From Halobacteriales archaeon QS_9_67_15 (lineage in GTDB: Archaea > Halobacteriota > Halobacteria > Halobacteriales > Haloarculaceae), in the NCBI GenBank assembly GCA_003023165.1, contig PXSD01000072.1, forward strand, positions 1-39,691: a stretch of 39,691 nt of DNA, given 5' to 3'. The notes beneath the pieces were generated by a model. That model saw only the letters and a list, made by a program, of their open reading frames with translations. It was not told the DNA's origin and did no database searches. The position numbers and the translations under genes are program-made. Shown here one piece after another: positions 7,235 through 17,328 of the stretch. Within the stretch, counting starts at the first letter, position 1. Each line of letters opens with the position of its first letter.

Positions 7235-8278
7235 ATGAGCGCAGAACGCAAGACAGAGACCATCCCGCAGTGGAAGCAGGACGAGGTCGCCGACATCGTC
7301 GAGATGATCGGATCCTACGACAGCGTCGGGATCGTCGACATCACTGGCATCCCGTCCCGACAGCTCCAGGACATGCGTCGGGACCTCTACGGGACCGCCG
7401 AACTCCGCGTCTCGCGGAACACGCTCGTCTAGCGCGCGCTCGAAGAGGTCGGCGGGGGTCTCGAACAGCTGACCGACTACGTCTCCGGACAGGTCGGGCT
7501 CATCGGGACCAACGACAACCCCTTCGGGCTCTTCCAGCAGCTGGAAGCCTCGAAGACGCCGGCACCGATCAACGCCGGCGAGGTCGCCACGGACGACATC
7601 GTCGTCCCCGAGGGTGACACGGGGGTCGACCCCGGTCCGTTCGTCGGCGACCTCCAGAGCGTGGGCGCGAACGCCCGCATCCAGGAGGGTTCGATCCAGG
7701 TCATGGAGGACTCGACCGTCCTCGAGGCCGGCGAGGAGGTCTCGGCCGACCTCGCGAACGTCCTGAGCGAACTCGGCATCGAGCCGAAGGAAGTCGGGCT
7801 GGACCTGCGCGCCGTCTACGCCGAGGGCGTCCGCTTCGAGCCCGAGGAGCTCGAACTGGACGTCGCGGAGTACCGGGCGGACGTCGAGGCGGCGGCCGCG
7901 CGCGGTCGCAACCTCGCCGTCAACGCCAGCTACCCGACGGACCGGACGGCCCCGACCCTGCTCCAGCAGGCTCGCGGCGACGCCAAGAGCCTCGGTCTGC
8001 AGGCGTCGATCGAGAGCCCGGACCTGGCCGACGACCTCGTCTCGAAGGCCGACGCGCAGGTGCGCGCGCTGACCGCGCAGGTCGACGACCCCGAGGCCCT
8101 GCCCGAGGACCTGCAGGACGTCGAGGAGCCCGCAGCCGCATCGACTGACGACCAACCCGACACCGAGGACGACGCCGACGACGTCGACGAGGAATCGGAA
8201 GCCGAGGCCGACGAGGCCACGGACGACGATGACGACGACGACGAAGACGCCGGCGACGCACTCGGAGCCATGTTCTAA
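7235..8278 (+). pseudogene. rpl10: Large ribosomal subunit protein uL10 (P0), interrupted by an in-frame TAG
   Basis: The frame encodes a 347-codon archaeal L10/P0 protein: N-terminal rRNA-binding domain, the central conserved stretch GDTGVDPGPFVGDLQSVGA, helical L12-binding region, and the acidic end DDDDEDAGDALGAMF. Codon 66 (7430-7432) is TAG, inside VSRNTLV-stop-RALEEV. From memory of relatives, a Glu or other codon is expected here. The frame is otherwise intact before and after, so this is one substitution, not decay. L10 anchors L12 on the ribosome and should be essential, which makes a sequencing error, stop-codon readthrough or suppression, or a second gene copy the main options. The 65-residue product alone could not function. 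Confidence 0.85.
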
Positions 8279-8283
8279 CAACA

Positions 8284-8625
8284 ATGGAATACGTTTACGC
8301 AGCACTCATCCTGAACGAAACGGACGCAGAGATCAACGAAGAAAACCTGACCGACGTGCTCGAAGCCGCCGGCGTCGACGTGGAGGAGTCCCGCGTCAAG
8401 GCGCTCGTCGCGGCGCTTGAAGACGTCGACATCGACGACGCGGTCGAGCAGGCCGCGGCCGTCCCCGCAACGACCGGCGGCGCGGCCGGCGGCGCTGGCG
8501 ACGAGGCCGAGCCCGACGACGACGGCGGCGACGAAGAGAAAACCGAAGCCGACGACAGCGACGGCGACGACGACGACGACGACGAAGAGGCCAGCGGCGA
8601 GGGCCTCGGCGAGCTGTTCGGCTAA
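8284..8625 (+). CDS. rpl12: Large ribosomal subunit protein P1/L12
   Basis: The 113-residue protein begins MEYVYAALILNETDAEINEEN, has the helical dimerisation and L10-binding domain (1-60), an Ala/Gly hinge, and a very acidic tail ending EGLGELFG that contacts translation GTPases. It is the last gene of the rpl1 operon, five bases after rpl10. Its integrity contrasts with the TAG-interrupted rpl10 that it needs for ribosome attachment. Confidence 0.97.
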   Translation: MEYVYAALILNETDAEINEENLTDVLEAAGVDVEESRVKALVAALEDVDIDDAVEQAAAVPATTGGAAGGAGDEAEPDDDGGDEEKTEADDSDGDDDDDDEEASGEGLGELFG

Positions 8626-8645
8626 CGCCAGGTACACCTTCTCCG

Positions 8646-8793
8646 ATTTATCGAAGTGATAAGTGGCTGCTGTATCTCGCCTCTTCTGTCTCCATCGATT
8701 GTTTAGAGGGGTTCTTTAATTATCAAAAGTGAGTCCCCGTGGCGATGATATATATAATAATTTATCGAAGTGAGGGGAGAGGCAGTCAGACCG
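8646..8793 (+). promoter_or_regulatory. AT-rich kinase promoter with repeated ATTTATCGAAGTGA motif
   Basis: The 14-mer ATTTATCGAAGTGA occurs exactly at 8646-8659 and 8760-8773, and a looser copy TTATCAAAAGTGAG lies at about 8719-8732. The second exact copy follows the AT-rich box GATATATATAATAA (8747-8760), about 35-45 bases before the kinase ATG at 8794. It may thus cover the transcription start. Direct repeats around a promoter suggest regulator binding sites; a duplication left by an excised element is an alternative. Confidence 0.5.
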
Positions 8794-10722
8794 ATGAACT
8801 GGCAGTCGACGCCGTACACGGTCCCGCTGGTGCTCGCAGCTATCGTCGCAGTCGCGAGTACGGTCGCCGTCGGACGCGACCGGGAGAGCCCAGCCGAGAC
8901 GTGGGCGACGGGTGTCCAGGCGTTGGTTCTCGCCTGGATCCTCGTCAACCTCGTGGTGCTGTCGGCGAGGACGTTCGACCTGAAGATGGCGGCGCTGACG
9001 CTCGTCGTTCCAGTAACGAGCGCGCTCGCCGTCACGGTGTTCGGGTTCACACTGTACTACACTGGCCGCGGAACGTCACTCACGACCTGGCGAAAGGCTG
9101 CCCTACTCGGGTTCCCGCTCGTCTCGGCAGCGATCAGCGTCACGAACGGGTATCACGGACTGGTCTTCGCCGATCCGCACCTCGAGACCGGCGGCTCGTT
9201 CGTTCAGGTGACCTACGAGTGGGGACCCGGGTTTCTCGCTATCGCAGCGGTGAGTTACCTGCTCATGGGCTCGTACTGTGTGCTGCTCGCGCAGAAAGTC
9301 CGCCACTCCCGCAACGTCTACCGGGCCAAGGCCGCGGTGGTGTTGGGTTCGATCCTGGTCCTGTCGGGCGCGACGGTCGCGTCGACGCTCGGGATCAGCC
9401 CAACCCCCCACTACACGCTACTGCCGTTGATTTACCTCTTCGTCGGAGTCGTCCTCGTGCTGGCGACTGTCAGCCTCCGGTTCGTGCGACTGCTCCCGAC
9501 CCAGCGCGTAGCCGGAGTGCTCGACGGGAGCGACGGAGACATCGTCCCGCTGGCCCGCGACATGGTGACCGAACAGATCGACAATGGTATCGTCGTCTTG
9601 GACGCCGAGGGTCACGTCGTCGACGCCAACCCGACGGGCAAATCGATACTCGGCGTGGACCGGGCCATCGGGCGCTCCGTCTCAGATATCGTCGACGCCG
9701 ACCTGATAGACGAGGAGAGCGACCTCTACGACATCGTCCAGGACGAGTGTCTGTTGCGAGAGCTGCGCGAGGAGGTGTGGGTCGCGATGCCGGGCGGTGA
9801 CCGCTGTTACGACCTGTCGATCAGTTCGCTCGACGACGGCGAGGGAGACATCGTCGGATACGTCGTGCTGATCTACGACATCACGAGACAGAAGCGTCGC
9901 GAGCAACAACTCGAACGCCGGACCGAGGCCCTCCAGCGCGAGACGGCGAAGCTCCAGCACCAGAACGAACGCCTCGACGAGTTCGCGAGCATTATCTCTC
10001 ATGACCTCCGGAACCCCCTCAACGTCGCAACCGGACGGCTCGCCCACGCGAGCCAGGGCCTCGACGGACCGGACGATACGACCGTGATCGACGGGGAGGC
10101 CGTTGAAGCGATAGAGCGGTCGCACCGACGTATCGAACGCATCGTCGAGGACACGCTCACGCTCGCCCGCGAAGGGAAAGTGATCACCGAGACGGAGCCG
10201 GTCTCACTCGAGGACACCGCCAGTGAGGCGTGGGCCAACGTCGAGACCCCGGAGGGAACGCTCGTCGTCGAGACGGACGAGACCATCGAAGGGGACCGCG
10301 GTCGGCTCCTCACGCTCTTCGAGAACCTCTTCCGAAATGCCGTCGAGCACGGCGACGCCGATGTCGTCGTCTGCGTGGAGTCACTGGAAGACCGCGCAGG
10401 ATTCGCCGTCGCCGACAATGGCCCGGGGATTCCGGACGACCAGAAGGAAGACGTCTTCACGTACGGGTTCTCGACGAACGACGAGGGCACGGGGCTCGGC
10501 CTCTCGATCGTGAGCGATATCGTCGCTGCCCACGGGTGGCAGATCGAGGTGACCAACACCGTGGACGACAGCGCCGCCAGCGACGACTCGCAGAGCGGAG
10601 ACGGTATCCAAGGGACGAGATTCGAAATCACCGGCCTCGACACGCCTGTCTCGTCCAGTCAGAAATCGGAATCGGGTGTTCACGGCGGCGACGAGGAGTG
10701 CAGCGGCGGCATGTGCGGCTAA
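8794..10722 (+). CDS. Membrane-bound sensor histidine kinase (7TM-PAS-HisKA-HATPase)
   Basis: The 642-residue protein starts with about seven transmembrane segments (residues 5-220), resembling the histidine-kinase N-terminal 7TM region found in haloarchaea. Then come a PAS domain (about 245-365, IDNGIVVLDAEGHVVDANPTG), a short coiled coil, a HisKA domain with phospho-acceptor His403 (SIISHDLRNPLN), and a HATPase_c domain with N-box (NLFRNAVEHG), DNGPGIP and GTGLGLS. The signal is unknown. No response regulator gene is adjacent. The C-terminal tail ends DEECSGGMCG, two cysteines in a Gly-rich end unusual for kinases. The start at 8794 is chosen because GTG at 8770 lies too close to the promoter box. 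Confidence 0.93.
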   Translation: MNWQSTPYTVPLVLAAIVAVASTVAVGRDRESPAETWATGVQALVLAWILVNLVVLSARTFDLKMAALTLVVPVTSALAVTVFGFTLYYTGRGTSLTTWRKAALLGFPLVSAAISVTNGYHGLVFADPHLETGGSFVQVTYEWGPGFLAIAAVSYLLMGSYCVLLAQKVRHSRNVYRAKAAVVLGSILVLSGATVASTLGISPTPHYTLLPLIYLFVGVVLVLATVSLRFVRLLPTQRVAGVLDGSDGDIVPLARDMVTEQIDNGIVVLDAEGHVVDANPTGKSILGVDRAIGRSVSDIVDADLIDEESDLYDIVQDECLLRELREEVWVAMPGGDRCYDLSISSLDDGEGDIVGYVVLIYDITRQKRREQQLERRTEALQRETAKLQHQNERLDEFASIISHDLRNPLNVATGRLAHASQGLDGPDDTTVIDGEAVEAIERSHRRIERIVEDTLTLAREGKVITETEPVSLEDTASEAWANVETPEGTLVVETDETIEGDRGRLLTLFENLFRNAVEHGDADVVVCVESLEDRAGFAVADNGPGIPDDQKEDVFTYGFSTNDEGTGLGLSIVSDIVAAHGWQIEVTNTVDDSAASDDSQSGDGIQGTRFEITGLDTPVSSSQKSESGVHGGDEECSGGMCG

Positions 10723-10893
10723 CTGAGTCACGAAATTGTCGATTTCCGGGCCTGGTTGACCTGGTATCCACTCCCGCTCGACCGCATCGCCGTCTCGCGA
10801 GTGCCGCCCGACGGCTAGTGGGTATCGGTCCGCACGCGGCACCATACCTTCATAAAAATACGCAATAAAAAGGCAGGTGGAGGAGTCAGCCCG

Positions 10894-12495
<1,602 letters not shown>

Positions 12496-12543
12496 TGAGA
12501 ACGCACGTCGCTGGAGTCGATAGCCGTCTCAGAGCGGCGAGCA

Positions 12544-12551
12544 TTTATAAA
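12544..12551 (+). promoter_or_regulatory. TATA box of the TctA-like gene
   Basis: The sequence TTTATAAA lies with its centre about 28 bases before the ATG at 12576. That places initiation at or next to the start codon, the leaderless arrangement common in haloarchaea. Confidence 0.6.
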
Positions 12552-12575
12552 CTATCCCGGGACTATCTCGCCGCA

Positions 12576-13814
12576 ATGGAGACTCTCGGTGCGCGCGTCG
12601 TCTTCGACCCCGGTGAGACGCTGCTATTTTTCGGTTTCGTCGCGGGCGGCGTGGCACTGGGGACTGTCAGCGGGCTGACGCCGGGTATCCACGCCAACAC
12701 GTTCGCGCTCCTGCTCGCGGGCGTCGCGCCGTCGGTGCCTGGTCCGGTTCGGTTCGTCGGCGCTGCGATGCTCGCCGCCGGGACCGTCCACACCTTCCTC
12801 GATGTCGTGCCCGCGCTGGCGCTCGGGGTTCCCGACCCCGCGATGGCCAGTTCGGCGTTGCCGGGCCACCAGCTGGTCCTGGCCGGGCAGGGACGCGAGG
12901 CGATACGGCTGTCCGCGCTCGGCAGTGCAGGCGCAGTGGTGCTCGCGGTCCCGCTCGCAGTCCCGATGACTCGCGCGATGACAGCGGTGTATCCGACGCT
13001 GTTAGCGAACCTGTCGCTGGTGCTCGGGGCAGTCGTCGTCGCGCTCATCGCCACGGAGGCGACGAACCGCGGTCGCGTCGGTGCGGCGCTGTCGGTCCTC
13101 GCGAGCGGCGGGCTCGGCGTCGCCGCGCTCGACCTCCCCGCTGGCGGACTCGTGGCGTCCGGTGGGATGCTCGCTCCGCTGTTCACCGGGCTGTTCGGTG
13201 GGCCGGTGTTGCTCGACGCGCTCACGGGTGAAGGCGTACCCGCACAGGAGGAGCCGCGAGTGACGGTCTCGCGGCGGGCAGTCGCAGGACTCGCGTCGCT
13301 CGGCACCGTCGCGGGTGCCGTCGTAGGCTACGTCCCCGGCGTCTCCAGCGCGATCGCCGCGACTGCCGCGTTGCTCGCCGTCCCGGACGGCGGACCGCGC
13401 GGGTTCGTCGTGACCACCAGCGGCGTCAACACCGCCAACACGATCTTCGCGCTTTTGGCACTGGTCACGCTCGGGACGCCGCGAACGGGCGTGATGGTCG
13501 CAGTCCAGGAGGCCGGTGTACCGCTCGACCTGCCCGTCCTGCTCGGGAGCGTGCTCGCGGCCGCCGCGGCCGGGTTCGTCCTGGTCGTCGCAGTCGGCGA
13601 CAGCTACCTCAGATGGGTCGGCAGGGCGAACTACACGAAGCTATCGGTGGGCGTCCTCTGTCTGATCGTGGTCGTCGTCGGCGTACTGACCGGGCCGCTC
13701 GGTATCGGTGTGTTCGCCGTCTCGACGGTAGTGGGGTTGATTCCGGTTCGATTCCAGGCTCGGCGGGCCGCTCTCATGGGCGTGTTGCTGGTCCCGCTGA
13801 TACTCGGCGGGTAG
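12576..13814 (+). CDS. TctA-like (DUF112) membrane permease
   Basis: The 412-residue protein has about ten hydrophobic segments. It shows the repeated TctA signature twice in inverted halves: GTVSGLTPGIHANTFALLLAG near residue 28 and VVGYVPGVSSAIAATAALL near 250, each with the conserved G-x-x-P-G core. TctA is the large permease of tripartite tricarboxylate transporters. In haloarchaea this family often occurs without TctB and TctC, as here, so the substrate is unknown. Start chosen from the TATA box spacing. The gene converges on a corA remnant. Confidence 0.85.
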   Translation: METLGARVVFDPGETLLFFGFVAGGVALGTVSGLTPGIHANTFALLLAGVAPSVPGPVRFVGAAMLAAGTVHTFLDVVPALALGVPDPAMASSALPGHQLVLAGQGREAIRLSALGSAGAVVLAVPLAVPMTRAMTAVYPTLLANLSLVLGAVVVALIATEATNRGRVGAALSVLASGGLGVAALDLPAGGLVASGGMLAPLFTGLFGGPVLLDALTGEGVPAQEEPRVTVSRRAVAGLASLGTVAGAVVGYVPGVSSAIAATAALLAVPDGGPRGFVVTTSGVNTANTIFALLALVTLGTPRTGVMVAVQEAGVPLDLPVLLGSVLAAAAAGFVLVVAVGDSYLRWVGRANYTKLSVGVLCLIVVVVGVLTGPLGIGVFAVSTVVGLIPVRFQARRAALMGVLLVPLILGG

Positions 13815-13825
13815 TGAACTGGGCC

Positions 13826-14154
13826 AAATGTAGTCCTCGCGGCCGAAGTAGCCGAGCACGAGCAGGGCGACGGCGAACATCCCGATCATGACCGCGCGCG
13901 GTAGCCGTACCTCCGACCGAGTTCGGGCATGTTGTACGGGCTGTCGGCGAAGTTCATGCCGTAGACGCCGACGACGAAGGTGAGCGGGATGAAGACGGTC
14001 GCGACGACGGTGAGCACTTTCATCACCTCGTCGGTCGACTGCGAGACGGTGTTGAGGTAGATGTCGCGTGCTCCCGAGGCGAGGTCGTCGTACTCGGTGA
14101 CCTCGTTCGCGCGATAGACGAGCGCGGTCGTCACGGCGACGCCTCCGATTCGGT
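13826..14154 (-). pseudogene. corA: CorA-type magnesium transporter, C-terminal remnant
   Basis: On the minus strand the frame reads YDDLASGARDIYLNTVSQST then VFIPLTFVVGVYGMNFADSP and NMPELGRRYGY. This is the end of a CorA protein including the hallmark GMN motif that follows the first pore helix. After GYRAR the frame breaks at a CG-repeat near 13895-13905. The second transmembrane helix continues in another frame as VMIGMFAVALLVLGYFGRED. About 110 of the usual 320 residues or so remain, with no start and no native stop: the second frame runs on into the antisense of the TctA gene. Non-functional as a transporter. Confidence 0.8.
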
Positions 14155-14156
14155 GT

Positions 14157-14290
14157 TCAGCCGATGGCCGCGAGTGTGACCCCGACTATCACGCCGGTGA
14201 CGGCGAAGCCCCGTCCCGGATACGCCGCGACGATCCCGATCAGGTGCCCCACCAGCCCCAGCGCGGTCAGCCCGAGCTCCGGCGAAGGTC
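14157..14290 (-). pseudogene. Unrecognised membrane protein fragment
   Basis: The minus-strand frame ends with two hydrophobic segments (LGLTALGLVGHLIGIVAAYP and GFAVTGVIVGVTLAAIG) and a stop at 14157-14159. The residues before them are not protein-like and the frame's nominal start lies over the promoter of the next fragment. I read this as the 3' end of a lost membrane protein gene. I do not recognise the family; it could also be a chance hydrophobic frame in GC-rich DNA. Confidence 0.3.
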
Positions 14291-14403
14291 CCGCCCGATG
14301 ACCGCGAACGTCAAAAACGTAGGCGACGCCGACGTCTGTCTCGGCCGGTCGTGTCGCTCGACCGGGGAAAAAGCACTTACCGGGTCCGGCTGTCCCCCCG
14401 GTC

Positions 14404-14439
14404 ATGGTCCACTGCCCTGAATGCGAGGGAGAGATATAG
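14404..14439 (+). pseudogene. Truncated zinc-ribbon protein start (12 codons)
   Basis: ATG at 14404 opens MVHCPECEGEI and then TAG at 14437, immediately followed by another TAG. The CPEC pair is the first knuckle of a zinc ribbon, as in LysW-like and other small haloarchaeal proteins. A promoter-like AAAAAGCACTTA lies about 30 bases upstream. The sequence after the stop (14440-14500) is not coding and looks like a junction. The gene was probably cut by an insertion or deletion. Confidence 0.4.
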
Positions 14440-14475
14440 TAGAATTTGAAAGCGTTTGCACGGTCGACCGCACGC
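14437..14475. other. Possible recombination scar or mobile-element end
   Basis: Directly after the cut zinc-ribbon start, TAGTAGAATTTGAAAGCG is AT-richer than its surroundings, followed by CGGTCGACCG (14461-14470), a perfect 10 bp palindrome. Its position between gene remnants suggests the end of a lost insertion. No transposase, terminal repeat pair or target duplication can be shown in the window. Confidence 0.2.
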
Positions 14476-14509
14476 AGTCTAGTCGGTCCCCTACCTCCGC
14501 TGTCGGTCG

Positions 14510-15157
14510 TCAGGACGGCGGATGACGGAGTCCGGCGAGCAGCGCGTCAACCCGGGAGCGCTCGTCAAGTCGCTCGGGGTGCACCGCGACGACGACGACG
14601 TAGTCGCCGTCGTGTTCGACGGTCGCGAGGTGGACAGTGACGTTAGCCTCCGTCCCGTTCAGCGACCGGGTAGCGCCGTACGTCGAGACGGTCCGCTCGC
14701 CGTCGAGGAACTCGACGGAGCGGTTCGACTCGAACTCGACGTTCGAGTCCCCCGACGTGGAGTCGACGAGCCGTCGGATCAGCCGTTCGGTCGACCACTC
14801 GTCGACGGGGTTGACCGAGCGGCCGCCGACCGTCGGAGACGGCGTCGTGTATACGGTCATCCGGGCGAAGTCGCCCTCGAGGCTCGGTGCCACCGACACC
14901 GTACGGTTGTACCGTCTGACCTCGCTCGACAGGGTGACCTCGCGCGTCTGACCGCCCGCCGTGACGTTCAGCGTCCGGTTCGGCGACTCGCTACCGGCCA
15001 TTCGATACTCCGTCTCCGCGAGCGTCTCGTCGTCGACTTCCGTCGCGTTCGCCGCGAACTCCAGGGGTTGGTCCCCGGTGAGAAACCCAAGACACCCTGC
15101 ACTCCCTAACAGGACGACGAACGATACTCCGATACCGAGCGCGCGTAACCGAACCAT
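14510..15157 (-). CDS. DUF6517 family lipoprotein
   Basis: The 215-residue protein starts with a signal peptide and a lipobox LLGSAGC (Cys22), so it is probably exported and lipid-anchored on the outer face of the membrane. The rest is a beta-rich, Thr/Ser/Asn-rich domain with several N-glycosylation sequons (for example NRT, NGT). The pattern ETEYRMAGSESPNRTLNV and EVTLSSEVRRYNR matches what I recall of DUF6517, a haloarchaeal family of unknown function. A TATA-like box (minus strand CTTTATCAC, 15179-15187) lies about 26 bases before the ATG, giving a leaderless transcript. Confidence 0.75.
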   Translation of the reverse strand: MVRLRALGIGVSFVVLLGSAGCLGFLTGDQPLEFAANATEVDDETLAETEYRMAGSESPNRTLNVTAGGQTREVTLSSEVRRYNRTVSVAPSLEGDFARMTVYTTPSPTVGGRSVNPVDEWSTERLIRRLVDSTSGDSNVEFESNRSVEFLDGERTVSTYGATRSLNGTEANVTVHLATVEHDGDYVVVVAVHPERLDERSRVDALLAGLRHPPS

Positions 15158-15259
15158 ACCCAGACGTTGCGACGACCAGTGATAAAGCCGCGGTCAGTCC
15201 GGATCGAACTGCCGTCGAGTCAGAGCAGTCCACCGTCGGTTCTCCGGACCGGTTCGTGG

Positions 15260-16750
15260 TCATTCGAATCGATACGTCGGTCCGTCGTCGCTGTCTTCGA
15301 CTTCGACGCCGATCTCGTCGAGCCGGTCGCGGAGTTCGTCCGCGCGCTCGTAGTTGCCGGCCTCGCGTTCCCGCTCCCGGAGGTCGAGGACGAGGTCGAC
15401 CAGGTCTTCGGCGACGCGGATCCCGCCGCCGTCGGGACCGCCGAACGAGAGGCCGAACACGCCGCCGCTCAGTTCCTCGAACGCGTCGATGGCCCGTTTG
15501 AGCGCCGGGAAGTCGTAGCGGTCGCGCTCGTCGGCGTGGGCGTTGACCGCCGAGGCGAGGTCGAGGAGCGCGGCCATTGCCTCCCGGGTGTTGAGGTCGT
15601 CGTTCATCGCCGCCTCGAAGTCGGCGCGCGCCACGTCGACGGCCTCGCGCAACTCCGTGTCGACGGCGTCGGTCGTCGAGTAGGCGTCCACGCTGTCGGC
15701 GGCCTCGACCGCTCGCTCGTAGCCCCGTTCCAGCCGTTCCCACCGCTTCTCGGCCTCGGCGAGCGTCTCCTCTGAGAACGTCGGGTCCGCGGAGTAGACC
15801 GTCGAGAGGAAAAAGGTCCGGAGTACGTCGACGCCGAACTCCTCGATGGCCGCGCGGGCGGTGGTGAAGTTCTGCAGACTCGAACTCATCTTCTCGTCGC
15901 CCACTTGGACCATCCCGGTGTGGAGCCAGTAGTTCGAGAACGGCTGGCCGGTCGCGCACTCGCTCTGGGCGATCTCGTTCTCGTTGTGCGGGAACACGAG
16001 GTCCGACCCGGCGACGTGGATGTCGAAGGTCTCGCCGAGGGGCGTCGTCGACATCGCCGAGCACTCGATGTGCCAGCCGGGACGGCCCTCGCCCCACGGG
16101 GAGTCCCACGTCTGTGCCTGCGCGGCGGCCGCCTCGGCCGGTGCCGCCTCGTCGTGACGATGCTCCTCGATGTCTTCGGGGTCGACGCCACCGACCTTCC
16201 AGAGCGCGAAGTCGGCGGGGTTGCGCTTCTCCGCGCGCTCGCGCTCGTCGCCCTGGGCCTGTGAGTCCTCTATCTCCTGGTTCGAGAGTTTCCCGTAGTC
16301 GTCGGCGGCGGTCACGTCGAAGTAGACCGAGCCGTTAGACTCGTAGGCGTAGCCTTCCTCGACGAGCGTCTCGACCATCGCGAGTATCTCGTCGATGTGT
16401 TCGGAGACGCGAGGGAAGACGTCGGCGCGCTTGAGATGCAGCGCGCGCATGTCCTCGAGGAACGACTGGGTGTAGTGTCGGGCGACGTCGGCTTCGTCCT
16501 CGCCGACCTCGCCGACGCGGGCGACGACCTTCTCGCTCACGTCGGTGAAGTTCTCGACGTGGCGCACGTCATAGCCGAGGTACTCGAGCCACCGGTGGAT
16601 CACGTCGGTGTGAGTCCACGTGCGGGCGTGGCCGACGTGGGCCGGGTCCGAGGTCGTCAGGCCGCAGAGATAGAGCAGGACTTCGTCGTCGTTCACCGGC
16701 TCGAAGACCTCGCGCTCGCCCGTGAGCGTGTTCGTCACCTGAAGCGTCAT
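15260..16750 (-). CDS. cysS: Cysteinyl-tRNA synthetase
   Basis: The 496-residue class I synthetase charges tRNA-Cys with cysteine. It has the zinc and substrate motif YLCGLTTSD (near 29; CGPTVYD in bacteria), HVGH (the HIGH motif, near 42), the zinc ligands around HIECSAM near 220, HNENEIAQSE, and KMSSS near 275. A C-terminal DALR-type helical domain follows. The haloarchaeal acidic insertion HRHDEAAPAEAAAAQAQ lies near 205. The ATG at 16750 (MTLQVTNTL) is chosen because it aligns with the family start; longer frames run into the neighbouring pseudogene. Confidence 0.97.
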   Translation of the reverse strand: MTLQVTNTLTGEREVFEPVNDDEVLLYLCGLTTSDPAHVGHARTWTHTDVIHRWLEYLGYDVRHVENFTDVSEKVVARVGEVGEDEADVARHYTQSFLEDMRALHLKRADVFPRVSEHIDEILAMVETLVEEGYAYESNGSVYFDVTAADDYGKLSNQEIEDSQAQGDERERAEKRNPADFALWKVGGVDPEDIEEHRHDEAAPAEAAAAQAQTWDSPWGEGRPGWHIECSAMSTTPLGETFDIHVAGSDLVFPHNENEIAQSECATGQPFSNYWLHTGMVQVGDEKMSSSLQNFTTARAAIEEFGVDVLRTFFLSTVYSADPTFSEETLAEAEKRWERLERGYERAVEAADSVDAYSTTDAVDTELREAVDVARADFEAAMNDDLNTREAMAALLDLASAVNAHADERDRYDFPALKRAIDAFEELSGGVFGLSFGGPDGGGIRVAEDLVDLVLDLREREREAGNYERADELRDRLDEIGVEVEDSDDGPTYRFE

Positions 16751-16837
16751 TACCGGATGCTGTCGGCGGGCGCGTTTCAATCCGTCGGATACCTGTCGAT
16801 CCGTCCCACGGTCGTCGACCCGACCGACGCTTCCCAC

Positions 16838-17202
16838 TCACCCCGCGAGCGCGTCCTCGACCGCCCGGAGCGCGTCCGGCCCGTCACGTTGCCCGACGAC
16901 GACCACGAGCGACTCGCCGCCGACGGCGGCTCGAGCGCGAGGTCGCCGACGGCGAGGAGCGCGTCGGCGGGCTCGCCGTCGCCGAGACCGCGCTGCATGT
17001 TCACCGGCGGGCCGGAGCCCGGACGTTCGTAGTCTGGCAGGTCCTCGGCGAAACGGCGGAGGGCGGCGATGACAGCGTCAGTCTCGCCGTCGACGTCGAG
17101 GAAGCGGGCGGCCGCGCTGTAGTTGACCACGCCCGCGCGGAGCGCGTCGTAGAGGAACGGGTGGCGGCGCACGGCCTCGCGGGTGTCTGCGGCGAGCGTC
17201 AT
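16838..17202 (-). pseudogene. DUF7523-like protein with internal deletion and frameshift
   Basis: The first part (MTLAADTREAVRRHPFLYDA, GVVNYSAAARFLDVDGE, VNMQRGLG, ALLAVGDLALEPP) matches what I recall of DUF7523, a haloarchaeal family of about 170 residues. Then the frame breaks near 16930. A different frame gives GESLVVVVGQRDGPDALRAV and ends at TGA 16838-16840, the normal family C-terminus. The segment between is missing (roughly 40-50 residues by memory of relatives), so this is an out-of-frame deletion. The promoter (minus strand ATTTTTCGC, 17225-17233) is intact. Function of the family is unknown. Confidence 0.65.
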
Positions 17203-17328
17203 ACCCACCGGATGGGCACCGGGTGCGAAAAATCTCCCGGAGCGGGTGGCGGCACGGTCCAGTTGACCGGCCCGCGCTCGGCGACGGCCAACGACACCCC
17301 TAAGGAGCGGTTTTCCCTACCGGGGAGT
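17203..17328. promoter_or_regulatory. Divergent promoter between DUF7523-like and cbiX
   Basis: ATTTTTCGC on the minus strand (17225-17233) and CCCTAAGG on the plus strand (17298-17305) each sit about 26-28 bases before the start codons of the two divergent, internally deleted genes. Both transcripts would be leaderless. The promoters look intact although both genes are broken. Confidence 0.45.

Noticed and set aside
13795..13830. CTGATAC at the end of the TctA gene as a fifth hairpin element
   Set aside because: No complementary arm or TGAG boundary follows at the right distance, and the bases are coding.
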